Origin: Scatosoma sp045660225
GTDB taxonomy: Bacteria; Bacillota; Clostridia; Christensenellales; Borkfalkiaceae
Direction: 5' to 3'
NCBI GenBank assembly: GCA_045660225.1
Contig: JAZRDK010000077.1
Location: forward strand, 1 to 64,000
DNA: 64,000 nucleotides
The translations under genes and the position numbers were made by a program. This document shows, one piece after another, positions 16,832 through 27,400 of this stretch. The notes beneath the pieces were generated by a model that was not told where the DNA came from, made no database searches, and saw nothing but the letters and a program-made list of their open reading frames with translations. The stretch's first letter is position 1. Every line of letters begins with the position of its first letter.

Positions 16832-16906
16832 TGGAGCGGGAAACGAGATTCGAACCCGCGACATTCACCTTGGCAAGGTGACGCTCTACCACTGAGCTAT
16901 TCCCGC
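16832..16906 (-). tRNA. tRNA-Gly (anticodon GCC)
   Basis: 75 nt with encoded CCA. Acceptor GCGGGAA/TTCCCGC. Loop TTGCCAA gives GCC. T-loop TTCGAAT is normal. Confidence 0.95.
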
Positions 16907-16930
16907 ATACATCATCCGCACTGTTTTTGT

Positions 16931-17006
16931 TGGTGGAAGTTATAGGGTTCGGACCTATGACCCTCTGCTTGTAAGGCAGATGCTCTCCCAGCTGAGCTAA
17001 ACTTCC
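16931..17006 (-). tRNA. tRNA-Val (anticodon TAC) with an unusual T-loop
   Basis: 76 nt with encoded CCA. Acceptor GGAAGTT/AACTTCC. Loop CTTACAA gives TAC. The T-arm is ATAGG-TCCGAAC-CCTAT: the second T-loop position (55), almost always T (pseudouridine), is C. All other elements look normal. First gene of the four-tRNA operon. Confidence 0.93.
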
Positions 17007-17021
17007 GTCGAAAGCTTTTAT

Positions 17022-17050
17022 ACTATACCATATCTAAACGATAAACGCAA
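17022..17050 (-). promoter_or_regulatory. Promoter of the Val-Gly-Cys-(Leu) tRNA operon
   Basis: TTGCGT (17050-17045), 17-nt spacer, TATAGT (17027-17022), 16 nt before the 5' end of tRNA-Val. The stretch 17051-17187 is A/T-rich with no feature seen. Confidence 0.7.
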
Positions 17051-17187
17051 GCATTTTTTACACGTTTTTCAAAAAAAAATAAAAAATTTTCAAAAAATAT
17101 TTTTCCTGATTTTTTGCGTGATTTTTTTACGTAAATTCGTTTACCTTTCCACTTTTTCGTTTATATAAAAGTATAGCGCGTTTACGA

Positions 17188-17217
17188 TTGACAATTAGGC
17201 GTTTTGCGTGTTATACT
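17188..17217 (+). promoter_or_regulatory. Promoter of the SecB-like gene
   Basis: TTGACA (17188-17193), 18-nt spacer, TATACT (17212-17217). Confidence 0.75.
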
Positions 17218-17245
17218 AAGAAAAAATAAAGATAAGAGGTGTTTT

Positions 17246-17674
17246 ATGAACTACGCATTAAGAGGTATCCACGCAGAAGAACTTTCCTTTTCCGTCAACC
17301 ACGTCAATTTGAAAGACGCGAAAGTGAAATTCAACCCCAAATACACTTGCGAAATTAAAAATTTGAAAGACAACGCAAAAATTTGGACGGCAACCATCGG
17401 TTTGAAATGGGAATCTTCGGAAGAAGAAATTACGCCGTTTAACCTTTCGGTAAAAATGCTTGGCGCGTTTGAGGCGGAAGGCATTGAAACGGACGAAGAC
17501 AAACAACTTCTTGCCATCAGCATGATGGAAGTCGTCTTCCCCTACCTTCGCACCGCCGTTACCAACGTAACCGCAAGCGCAAACCTTATGCCCCCCGTCG
17601 TCCTTCCCGTTATCCCTGCAAGCGTTTTGTTCTCGCAGTCGATTCAGGAAAAAGCAGGCGAATTGAAGAACTAA
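17246..17674 (+). CDS. SecB-like export chaperone family protein
   Basis: 142 codons; the ATG at 17246 follows AGAGGTGTTTT and lies downstream of the promoter, unlike an earlier in-frame ATG inside it. The C-terminal half, VVFPYLRTAVTNVT followed by LMPPVVLPVIPASVLFS, matches the conserved SecB core (FPY...P..L.P..F..L). Classical SecB keeps preproteins unfolded for SecA, but many Gram-positive relatives serve toxin-antitoxin or other clients; no toxin pair is adjacent here. Monocistronic, with a strong terminator. Confidence 0.7.
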   Translation: MNYALRGIHAEELSFSVNHVNLKDAKVKFNPKYTCEIKNLKDNAKIWTATIGLKWESSEEEITPFNLSVKMLGAFEAEGIETDEDKQLLAISMMEVVFPYLRTAVTNVTASANLMPPVVLPVIPASVLFSQSIQEKAGELKN

Positions 17675-17694
17675 TTTCATAAACGATTGTATGC

Positions 17695-17733
17695 GCCCCT
17701 GCGTGCCCAAACTCGGCACGCAGGGGCTTTTTT
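17695..17733 (+). terminator. Terminator of the SecB-like gene
   Basis: GCCCCTGCGTGCC-6 nt-GGCACGCAGGGGC followed by TTTTTT. Confidence 0.92.
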
Positions 17734-17830
17734 GTTTGTCTAATATAAATTCCCTTTCCCATAGAAAGCCCTTTTTGTCATTCTGGAACGGCGCGATAGC
17801 GTAGTGATAGAATCTCGCCTTTTATTCCGT

Positions 17831-17892
17831 GGGGCCCTATCGCTTCGCTCCAGGGTGACAGGGTGGGAGACGCTCCAGGGTGACAGGGTGGG
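17831..17892. repeat. 62-nt direct repeat, left copy
   Basis: Begins GGGGCCCTATCGCTTCGCTC and contains two CAGGGTGACAGGGTGGG-type units. It matches 18306-18367 with a single mismatch. Related GTCATTCTGGA... sequences flank it (17777-17830 and 17904-17945). It looks like a dispersed intergenic repeat family. Confidence 0.85.
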
Positions 17893-17961
17893 AATCCGTT
17901 TTTGTCATTCTGGAGTGGAGCGCAGTGGAACGATAGAATCCCAAGTCAATACAAATTCTCT

Positions 17962-18234
17962 TTACTCCATTAAATCTTTCCAACCTGGATTCATGCTGTT
18001 TATTAAGCTTTCTTTTTTAACACGCAATAAATTCTTAATGGACTTTTCCCTAGCTATAGCAATATTGACATCCGTTGTAGTTTCATAATATACCAACTTA
18101 TACAGGTTGTATTTTTGCGTAAAACCTTTAACGATTTTATTTTTATGTTCGTACATTCTTCTTTCCAAATTATTCGTAACACCCGTATATAAAACGGTAT
18201 TGTTTTTATTTGTAATTATATAAACGTAATACAT
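17962..18234 (-). CDS. GIY-YIG domain protein
   Basis: 90 codons; ATG at 18234 follows AAGGGTGGTATT. MYYVYIITNKNNTVLYTGVTNNLERR is the full GIY-YIG signature in YVYI...YTG form, with Arg in R(R)MYEH and a downstream Glu in AREKSIKNL. The protein is a single-domain nuclease of the small UPF0213/YhbQ kind; members are either mobile-element nucleases or uncharacterised housekeeping proteins. It is A/T-rich compared with neighbours and sits between two nearly identical 62-nt repeats, which suggests it arrived as a small mobile unit. Confidence 0.85.
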   Translation of the reverse strand: MYYVYIITNKNNTVLYTGVTNNLERRMYEHKNKIVKGFTQKYNLYKLVYYETTTDVNIAIAREKSIKNLLRVKKESLINSMNPGWKDLME

Positions 18235-18305
18235 AATACCACCCTTTTTATTATAATCTTTTATTTGTAAAATTGCAACACTTTATAAGATTTTTTTAAT
18301 TTTAT

Positions 18306-18367
18306 GGGGCCCTATCGCTTCGCTCCAGGGTGACAGGGTGGGAGACGCTCCAAGGTGACAGGGTGGG
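18306..18367. repeat. 62-nt direct repeat, right copy
   Basis: Same orientation as 17831-17892 with one base changed (CCAAGG for CCAGGG). The two copies bracket the GIY-YIG gene. Confidence 0.85.
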
Positions 18368-18390
18368 CAAAGAAAGCACCAAAATCGGGC

Positions 18391-18424
18391 AAAAAACAAC
18401 GGCAAAACGCGTTGTTTTGCCGTT
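18391..18424 (-). terminator. Terminator of the giant surface-protein gene
   Basis: On the minus strand AACGGCAAAAC-5 nt-GTTTTGCCGTT then GTTTTTT. A second long hairpin, GTTTGTTTTAGGGC/GCCCTAAAACAAAC (18456-18490), lies between it and the stop codon. Confidence 0.85.
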
Positions 18425-18498
18425 GAAACCGTTTTATCAAGTTTTTGTCTTTCGTTTGTTTTAGGGCGGTTTTTTTGCCCTAAAACAAACGCTTTTTC

Positions 18499-21400
18499 TT
18501 AATAGAAGTTGCTGGGGTTAATTACACCGAATACACGATTAGACGTATCCGAAATCCAAACCATTTGCTTTTGTTTTGCGTTAGAATTCGAAGAGTAATT
18601 ACCCTTATATCTATTCGAATATTCAACGAACATCAAGTTAGCACCCTTACCGCTTGCATAATGCTCGTAACCAAGCATCTTCGCATCCATCAAGAAGTCG
18701 CGACGGAAGGCTTCCAAATGCGTAGCATCGTCTTCGTACGTCTTCTCCGCGTAACCGTTCATCGTACCGTCGCCAACGGGAATCGTCGACTCATAGTCCT
18801 TAGCGTAATCCGTCTTCTTTATCAAATCGTCACCAAGACCAAACGTCCACGTCACCGATTTCTCCGTCACGTTCCAGATTCCAGTAACCCACTTCGTGCC
18901 GTTGACAACGTAACCGTACAAACCGTCGGGCGTAACGTCGTTTTCCAAGAAGTCAGGGTTCGTTCCGCCATAGTTTTGCTGAAGCTTATCTTTACTAGTT
19001 GCAGCGTTGGTGTTCCAGTCCCCAACCTTTGCCGTGCCAGGCGTACTAAACGCACCGTTTTCTACGCCGAGCGCCTCACCAGCCCAAAGCAAACCGCCGG
19101 TTGCAATCCATCTGGGCATCAACGATTCGACGAGAATATGCTTTTGATAGGTTTCTTCGCTTACCTTACTATGTGCCGTCGCAACGTAACCAAGCCATCT
19201 GTTGATATTCGAAACGTTGTCGTTTTCAGACGTCCACGTACCAGTAGCCTGATAATAGTATGTAGTAACTAGCCCTAGCTCCTGACTTCCCACGCTAGAT
19301 TTTTCGTGTTGAGGAATTGCCTTCGTAACGCTCGCCTTTACGCCAATCTTAAGTCTTGCATAGTCAGCAATCCAATAGAAATCTTCGCCTGTAAAGTTGC
19401 CCGACTTATCCTGGCCATAGAAGGTGGTTGCCTTAACGTTGTCTACAGTCAAGTTAAGCGCGTTCCAGTCAATCGTCCAAGACTGCGCCTTCGTCGTACC
19501 AAAGTCAGCGTTCTTATACGTTTCCGTGCCTTTTTCACCCTTATAGGTTGCGATTTGGTCGTCCATTTCCGTGAACAAGTATTGCGCCGCGCGGTATTCA
19601 AGGTACAGCTTATACATTTCCACACCGCCTGCGCCGTAGTAGCCTTTGCCCGTGCCCGTATTCGTGAGATTTCCGAAAACATCTCTCTTAAGACCGAAGA
19701 ATTCGTCAATGAGTTTTTGACAGTACTTGTTAAGCGACGTCTTATCGACAAGCCCAGTCTTTTCGTCGATATCCACGTACTTATTGACTTCCATGAGCGC
19801 CTGAGAGTTGATATACGCCTTCAATGCGCCAAACGCCGTTACGTTCGACTTCGACCAAAGGTTTTCCGTCGACATAACTTCCATATTGCCGTTCTCTGCG
19901 AACAAGCGGTAGTTTGCAACCGTCGATTCAAAGCTGTTACGCGACAAGAACCAGTCGCCCTGCATCAATTCGTAAGACCAAAGATAGATGTTTGCGCCCT
20001 GCTTACTGGTAATCTCCAACCAAACCTGCATATCGTACCAGTTTGCAGGATGTTTTTCACTCCAACTTTCCGTAAGGTTTCTGCCTTCGTTCATCGGCGT
20101 ATCGCTGATTGCGCCACCGGGAGCGAGTACAAGCAAAGTGTTGGTGTTGGGATACAAGACGTTAAGTTGATCTGCCTTCGACAAGTGATTTGCATCCATC
20201 GTCTTTGGTTCCACTCTTGCATAATCGGCAACCTTAGATGCGTCGTTGACGTAAGGCGTGGTCTGGTATGCTTGGTATGCGAAGTAGCCGATACGTACGG
20301 GCGTACTTCTATCCAGCGTAGCAAACGTCGTTTTTGTGCCGTTGATGCTATACGTGCCGTCCGTCGTAATCGTCGTACCGCCTGCAAGCGTTACCGTGCC
20401 GTTGTTGACGTACTGTTCAACGTCGTTGACGAAATTGAGATACGTCGCCGCCGCCGAGCCAAACGCCGTACACGACGAACAGGTACATGCGTTGGAGTTA
20501 TCTTCCGTCGTCAGGAGCATTACGTCCTTCTTAGGATTGTTGTTGGCAAGCCTAATAATCGCGTCGCCGTAGACTTTAACAAGGTGTGCATACGCCGTTG
20601 CATCGCCGTGCGCCGTGAAGCAGACTTGGATTTCCGCACCCGCGGGCCAATATCTTGCCGTGACGTTGTCATTGTCATCGTAAGTGACGTAATCGTCCAT
20701 GCTCGCATACCACTTATGCGTATTCGTATTTCTCTCATACGCGCCGTAGGTTACACCATCCACCACGTAAGCCTGCGATGCAGGGACAAGGTCGCCGTTG
20801 CTGGTCATATTATGCCAGTTACCTGCGTGTTGCGTGTACTTGTTCGTACCCATCGAGTAAGCGCCTTCGTTGTTCATCGTCGTGAAAGGACCTGCCAAAC
20901 GATAAGCAAACATAACGTCGTTGCAGAAGTTGATTTCTCCAGGGAGCTTAATCGAATTGCCGTCTACGTTCAAGCACTCGCCATAGCCTTCAACGTCCGC
21001 AATCACCGTGCCGTCCGCAAGCTGATTAAGCGTATACGTTGATTCCGTTTTAGACAAAGCCTGCGCGCCCCTAGCGTCGCCCGAATATTGACGATAGCCA
21101 AGCACTTCGGACAAGAATTTCACAACCGCCAAACCAAGGTCAGCGTTGTCTTCCGCCATCACGAAGATGGAATTGCCTTTCGTGAATACGCCGTAGTTTG
21201 CGCCGTTTAAGGGGTTTTCCGTGCTAAACGCTTGGTGGAACAAGTTCCAGTCGTTGACAACGACGTAGTGCATATCTTTCGTCCACTCGCTTGCACGCGC
21301 ATACGTCAATTTTGCACCCGTTTGTTCTTTCACGAGTTTGTTGACGTATTCGATTGCCTGCGTTTCGTTTGCGCCCAACGTACCGATAACGATGGAATAT

Positions 21401-24400
21401 TCCGTCACGCCTTCCTTTACGAAATAGCCCGCAAGAGGGTCTTGAACGTTCGTTGCGCCTGCAAAGACGAGTTTCTTCATCCAGTCGGGGTACGCCTTCA
21501 CGGTTTGATAAAGCGTGCCGAAGTTGTTGTAAGCCGTTACGAAATCCGCCTGGCTTGCAAAACTGCCTGCCTTGCCTGCGGTAGTTGCCGTGTTCCAAAC
21601 GGGAGTTATAACCGTACCCGTCGAAGCGTCACGGAGCGCTACGTTGTTTGCACCGCTAACCGCGTATACGCCGTCGAACGAGCCGTTAAACGCACTTACG
21701 TTCGCGCCTGCGCTACCTACCATACCTGCGTTCGTCGCCGCCGTCGCAACTGCGCTTGCGTCTACGAAACAGTTGACAAGGTTCATGCTAAGCGTCTTGT
21801 CATTGCCGTTGGGTTGCGCGAAGAACGTACCAGAGCCGTCCGTGCTTTGCGCGCTTGCGAATGCGCTGTATTTTACGTATACGTTTTCAATCGTACCCGC
21901 ACCGCCTGTGGAAACGTAACCGCCGTTGTAGTTCTTTTCAGCGTTGATAAACGCAAGGTTTTTAATCGTACCGTTGTTGGAGGGTACAAAACTGTTGTTT
22001 GCCGTCCATTGATTAAGCATCTTCAAACCGCTAATCGTATGGCCCTGACCGTCGATAACACCGGTGAAACCTTGGTTTCCGTTGTAAGACCAACCAAGGA
22101 TCGAACCCGTGGAAGCGTTGGATTGTTTGAAAGTTGAAATCGTCGAAAGGTCGGCGCTCGTTTCAATTTTTGCAGACTTCCAATTGATATAACTATAAAC
22201 GTACTTACCGTTGTACGTCCAGTATTCTTTACCGTCGAGCGCGGTTACCGCTTTCCAGTTAGACTGCGTATTCGCGTCCACGTTCACACCCGAAGACACG
22301 TCGATAAACGGCGTAAACTTGCCGTTATATTCAATATCGTCGTCAAAGACGAAATAACCGTCCCAAATGATTTCCGACGTTCCCAACGCCTTCGCAATTG
22401 CGCCCATTTGGTTGAGTTCGTCAGCGTTCGAAATCATCTTCGAAACAAGCATTACGCCGATAGAGAAGGTGTGGTTTTTGCCGAATTCGTCACAGAAGGT
22501 GAGCGTAATCGAATCTTGGCCGTACTTCGTGCCAAATGCCGACGTTTCTACCCTAAGCACGTTGGTGTTTTCGTTGAATACACCGTTCAAATTCGTGTTG
22601 CCGTAGTATGCGGAAACAAGCGTACCAAATTTCGTGTCGATATCCGAAATTTTCAATTCTGTCCAACCGTTGCCAGGCACAACGCCGATAAGCACCTTCG
22701 TCGCGTCGTCGTAAACGGGGACAAGGTCAAGGTCGAGCATGACCATACCTGCAGTAGACGCGTACTTAGGCGAAGGCACACCGCCAACAACCTTCCAAAC
22801 GTCCGCATCCCACGTCGAAAGCATCGTCCTTATCGAAGAGCCTGCTTCGTTGTATGCGTTCGCCATATCCTGCGCCGTTGCCCAGTTGCCCCAAAGCCCG
22901 TTGTTGTCAAACGCGCCGATGCTACCTTTTACACTGCCGTCAGGGCTGTTACCGATGGTTAAACCGCCATTGACGTTTTGCGCCCAAGCATAGTTACCGT
23001 TTGCATCCTTCGTACGATACCAGTATGGTGTTTTCACCGAGTTTCTTGCGTCAACGATAGCGTTGGATGCGTAGTTATAGATATATTGGTTTGCTCTATC
23101 CGAGCGTACGATACCGTCCTTCAAACCGATAGAGTAAACGCCGTTGATACTTCCCGTATTCTTCACCTTTGCAACCATACCGGTTACACCAGCAACAGGG
23201 TCGATAGGCACGCCTACTCTTTCACTGCTTTCGTTCGCGGAATTGCCCCAAGGCGTGTACAGTTTCGTCATATCGATCTTGCTGAAATCCACAAAACAGT
23301 TGACGAGTTTTACTTCGTCCATACCCGACGCGGAATTTTCAGCAACGTAGCCGAAGAAGGTGGAAACGTTGCCCGCGGTGTTCGAATCCGTTAAACCCCA
23401 GCCGTCCTTTGCGTACTGTACGTAAATGTTTTCGTAAAGACCCTTACCACGCCAAGACACAAAGCAAGCTCCGTTACCGCCAAGGTAAGCATCGGTGAAG
23501 GATATATTTCTCAAAACACCCTTTTCGCCAAGAGCAGTAATGAAACCGCCTTCGCCTGCCTTCGAGTATTCGGCAAGGTTGGAAATAACGTAATTTCTAC
23601 CGTCGAAAATACCAACGAAACCATTGTTTCTGTCGTTGTTCATTTCAACACGGCGCATCATGAACGGTTTCAAGTAATCGCTCTTACGCGTGTCGAACGT
23701 ACTGCCAAAGTCGATATCCGCGCCGAGCACGAAATACCCGTCTGCCGTACCTTCTTTGTCGTTTGACTGCGTGTAGTCAAACGGCGTACCCGTCTTCGCA
23801 CCGATAGCAAGCGCTACGGGGCCGAATTTTTGCAAATCGTCTTTCGATTCAATGACCATCGACACAAGGTCAACGTCCTTGAACGTGAAATGATAAGGTT
23901 TGCCCATTTCCGTCGTCGCCGTAACCTTCAACGTATAACCGTCAAAGTAGTCGGTTGCCGAGAAGTTGCCTTTAACGGGAATTGTAATAATATTGTTCGC
24001 GAGCGTTACGCCCGTGAGCGTGTTACGCGCGATAGAGCGCGTTTGCTTGCCGTTGTCGATTTGCACGTCGGAAACTTGGGCGAATTCTTCGCCTTCCGCC
24101 TCGCCTTTGTTCAAATCCAGCGTAAACGCAGTCGCCTGCGCAACGGGCTCACCATAGGTGAGCGTAGCTGCGCTTTCATCCCAGTTAGAATATTCCGTGG
24201 TTACGTCCAAGTTGAGCGTAACCGCGTCTTCTACGTCAATGCTTACGTCGGAAATGTCTGCCAAGTTCAAGCCGATGCCAAACTTCGCGTTGAGCATATC
24301 GTACGCAGCCTTAAGCGTTGCGTCTTTATAGTATGCCTTCGAGAATTCTTTTTCGTCTACGAAAAGCTCCGTGTTGCCAAGCTCGGCCGCCGAAACCACG

Positions 24401-27400
24401 CTGTTTGCAGGGTCTTTTTCGAAGACTACAGGGAAGTTCTTCGAGTTGCCTACTGCGTAGACGTTCGTCATCGTACCCGTGTAATCCGTAGCACCTTGCC
24501 ATCCGTTCTGATATTTGTTGAGCGAACCGATTACGCCTGCCGCTCTTTCGTTTGTGGAAGTGCCCTGATAAGCGCCGACCAAGTTGACGAAACAGTTCTT
24601 CAACGTGATGGCACAGACGTGGTTGCTTCCTGCCGCTTGATGGAAGAACGTACCAAAGCCTTCCGTATTTTGCGCAGTGTCAGGAAGATAGTTAGTCGGT
24701 GCAACAAACTGCTCGTACTTGACGTATACGTTTTCAACCGTACCCGTACCGCCGAGGGTTACTAACGCGCCAGCCGCAATAAGACGTGCGTTGGTAAACG
24801 CCAAATCCTTAATCGTACCGCCTTTCAGCGTACCGATAAACGCGTGTACGTTGCTATCTACCCAACCGGACATCGCCATACCGATAATTTTCTTGCCGTT
24901 GCCGTCGAATACACCTTCGAAACCGCCTGCCGAATAGCCCCAACTAAGCGCTGCGCCCGTGGAGTTACCCTTTACCGACGTGCCTACTGCAATGAACGAT
25001 TTCCACGTCGCGTTGTAAGGAATATCTTGTGCAAGACGGAAATAACCGCCCCACATTTTATCGTTGTCACTTCTAACTGCCTTTGCAATCAAACCGAAGT
25101 TATCCAAATCATCCTTCGTGTAAATTTCCTTGGTAATCAAGAAGACGTTAACGTTCAACAAATCTTCCGTCGTCTTGACGTTCAACGTTCTTTCGCCGTA
25201 ATTAAAACCAAACTGTTCCGCAGGGATATACAGTTTTTCGCCTTCGATACGTGCGTAGTAAAGTTGTTCTTCGCCCATCTTAACGGAAACGATTTCACCG
25301 CCAAGCTTTCTGCCAAGAGAAATTTCTACTTCTTCGCCGTTGAGCGAAACCGTCTTCGTGGAGCTTTCTACTTGGACGTTCAAATCCAAATCGCCACCGT
25401 CAACCGTTTCTACAGCGCCGACAAGTTCTTTCATCCATACAGGCCAAGCGTCAACCGTTGCTTTGATGGTTGCATTTTCAAGGTAAGCGGACACAAAGTC
25501 GTCGTTGTTTTCATACCAACTGCGCGCTTCCGTCTTCTTGGCTACTTCAGATGCCTTCACGCCGTTGATGATACCTGCCGCCGTCGTTGCCCAAGTACCT
25601 TCTTCCGGTACGCCGATAAGATAAACGCCTTCAAACTTCGCGTTTTCAGACAAACCGAGAAGACTAGGGCCGTCCGCGTCGTCGTGCCAGGTTTTACCGC
25701 TCTTTGCAGGGTCGCTTTCCGTGTTTACTTTGTTACTACCAGTAATGTCAATTACTACGTTTTTAAGCGTACCCGTTGCCATATAACTGTTGTTGACAAC
25801 CGTCGTGTTAGCAGTACACCAGCCGTCGGTGTACCAAGCGCCGCTGCCACCAAAACCACCCCATTTGGTGCTGTGGTAACCGCCTACCGAATACATGGAT
25901 ACGTATACGTTTTCTACCAAGCCGTTGACTTGTTCGGAAATTACGGATGCGCCCTGCGTAACAACTGCGTTGTTGAACGCTACGTTTCTAACGATACCGT
26001 TTGCGCCGATAACGTCGATGAACGCCGTAGACGTCATTACAAGACCTTCAATTGCATAACCGCAACCGTCGAAGATACCTACGAAACCTTCCGAGTAGGA
26101 CGCATCGGTATCGCCAGCCCTTCTATCCATGTCGTAGTTCCAAAGGGGAAGGTCTTTACTACCTTTATTGATATCAGCCGTCGTGTTGAATACGATGTCT
26201 GCGCCAAGCTTGAAGTAACCGCCCCACGTTCTACCCGTAGAGCCAGTGGTTTTGACTTCGTCGTCCGCAACCACGTCGGCAATCGAAAGGAAACTGTTCA
26301 AATCTGCTTTCGTTTTAATCGTCTTCGTGACAAGCGCCGTAGGAATAGTAATATTGTATACCTTGCCGTTTGCGTTTTTCGCAACCAACGTCAAGTTATA
26401 ATCCGCCTTGTCCGTGTACGACGTAGGCGCAATTTGTCCTGCTACGGGAACGGTTACTTTTGCACCGTTTACCGTTACGCCCGACGTAATCGGTTCTGCC
26501 CCGTTATAACTAAGGCTGACAAATTCCGTCAAATCGGACGCTACTTTAGAAACGTAGAACGTTGCAGTTGCCGTATTGACGACTGCCGTGCCGTTTTCTA
26601 CCTTGACGTCAAGGTCGATTTCGCCTTCGTCCACCGTGCCAAACGCAGGCAAACTGTTGTCGAGCGCGATACCGAACATATCGTTGAGCGTATCAAACGT
26701 ATACGCCATTACGCTATCGGTTGCGTACGCGTCTATAAATGCACCTACGCCTGCATAAACCGTCGTGTTGCCTGCTTCTTCTTCGGAAACCTTTTCGATA
26801 GGGTCGTGGAAGGCGTCGTGCTTAGCGCTCACTGCGTATACGTTTTCAAGTTTACCGGTGAAATCACCGCCTGCAAACGAACTGCCGCTAACTTTAGCCG
26901 TCGAGCCGATAACACCTGCTACCGTATTCGCCGCATTCGTCGTAAACGCTGCTTTGGACAAGTCTACGAAACAGTTCTTAATCGTAAGGTCTGCCGTAGA
27001 GGACGGGGAACTCAGCGCAAAGAAGGTTGCAGGGCCTTCCGTCGCGCCTGCATAAAACTTCGTGTACTGCACGTATACGTTTTCAATCGTACCGCTACCG
27101 CCAAGCGTGACAATCGCACCGTTGCCAGTGTTGGTCGTGTTGGTAAACGCTACGTCTTTAATCGTACCGCCTTTCAATACACCGATAAACGCATGCGTCG
27201 TAGAATTCGCCCAACCGCTCATCGTCATACCGATAATCTTATGTCCGTCGCCGTCAAACGTACCTGCAAAGCCACCGTCAGCAAATGCCCAACTAAGACC
27301 CGCACCCGTCGTAGGAGGCGTAGTGTTACCAGGACCGCCTGCGATAAACGCCTTCCACGTGTCGTTAAATTCAATATCGTTGCCAAGCTTGAAGTAACCG

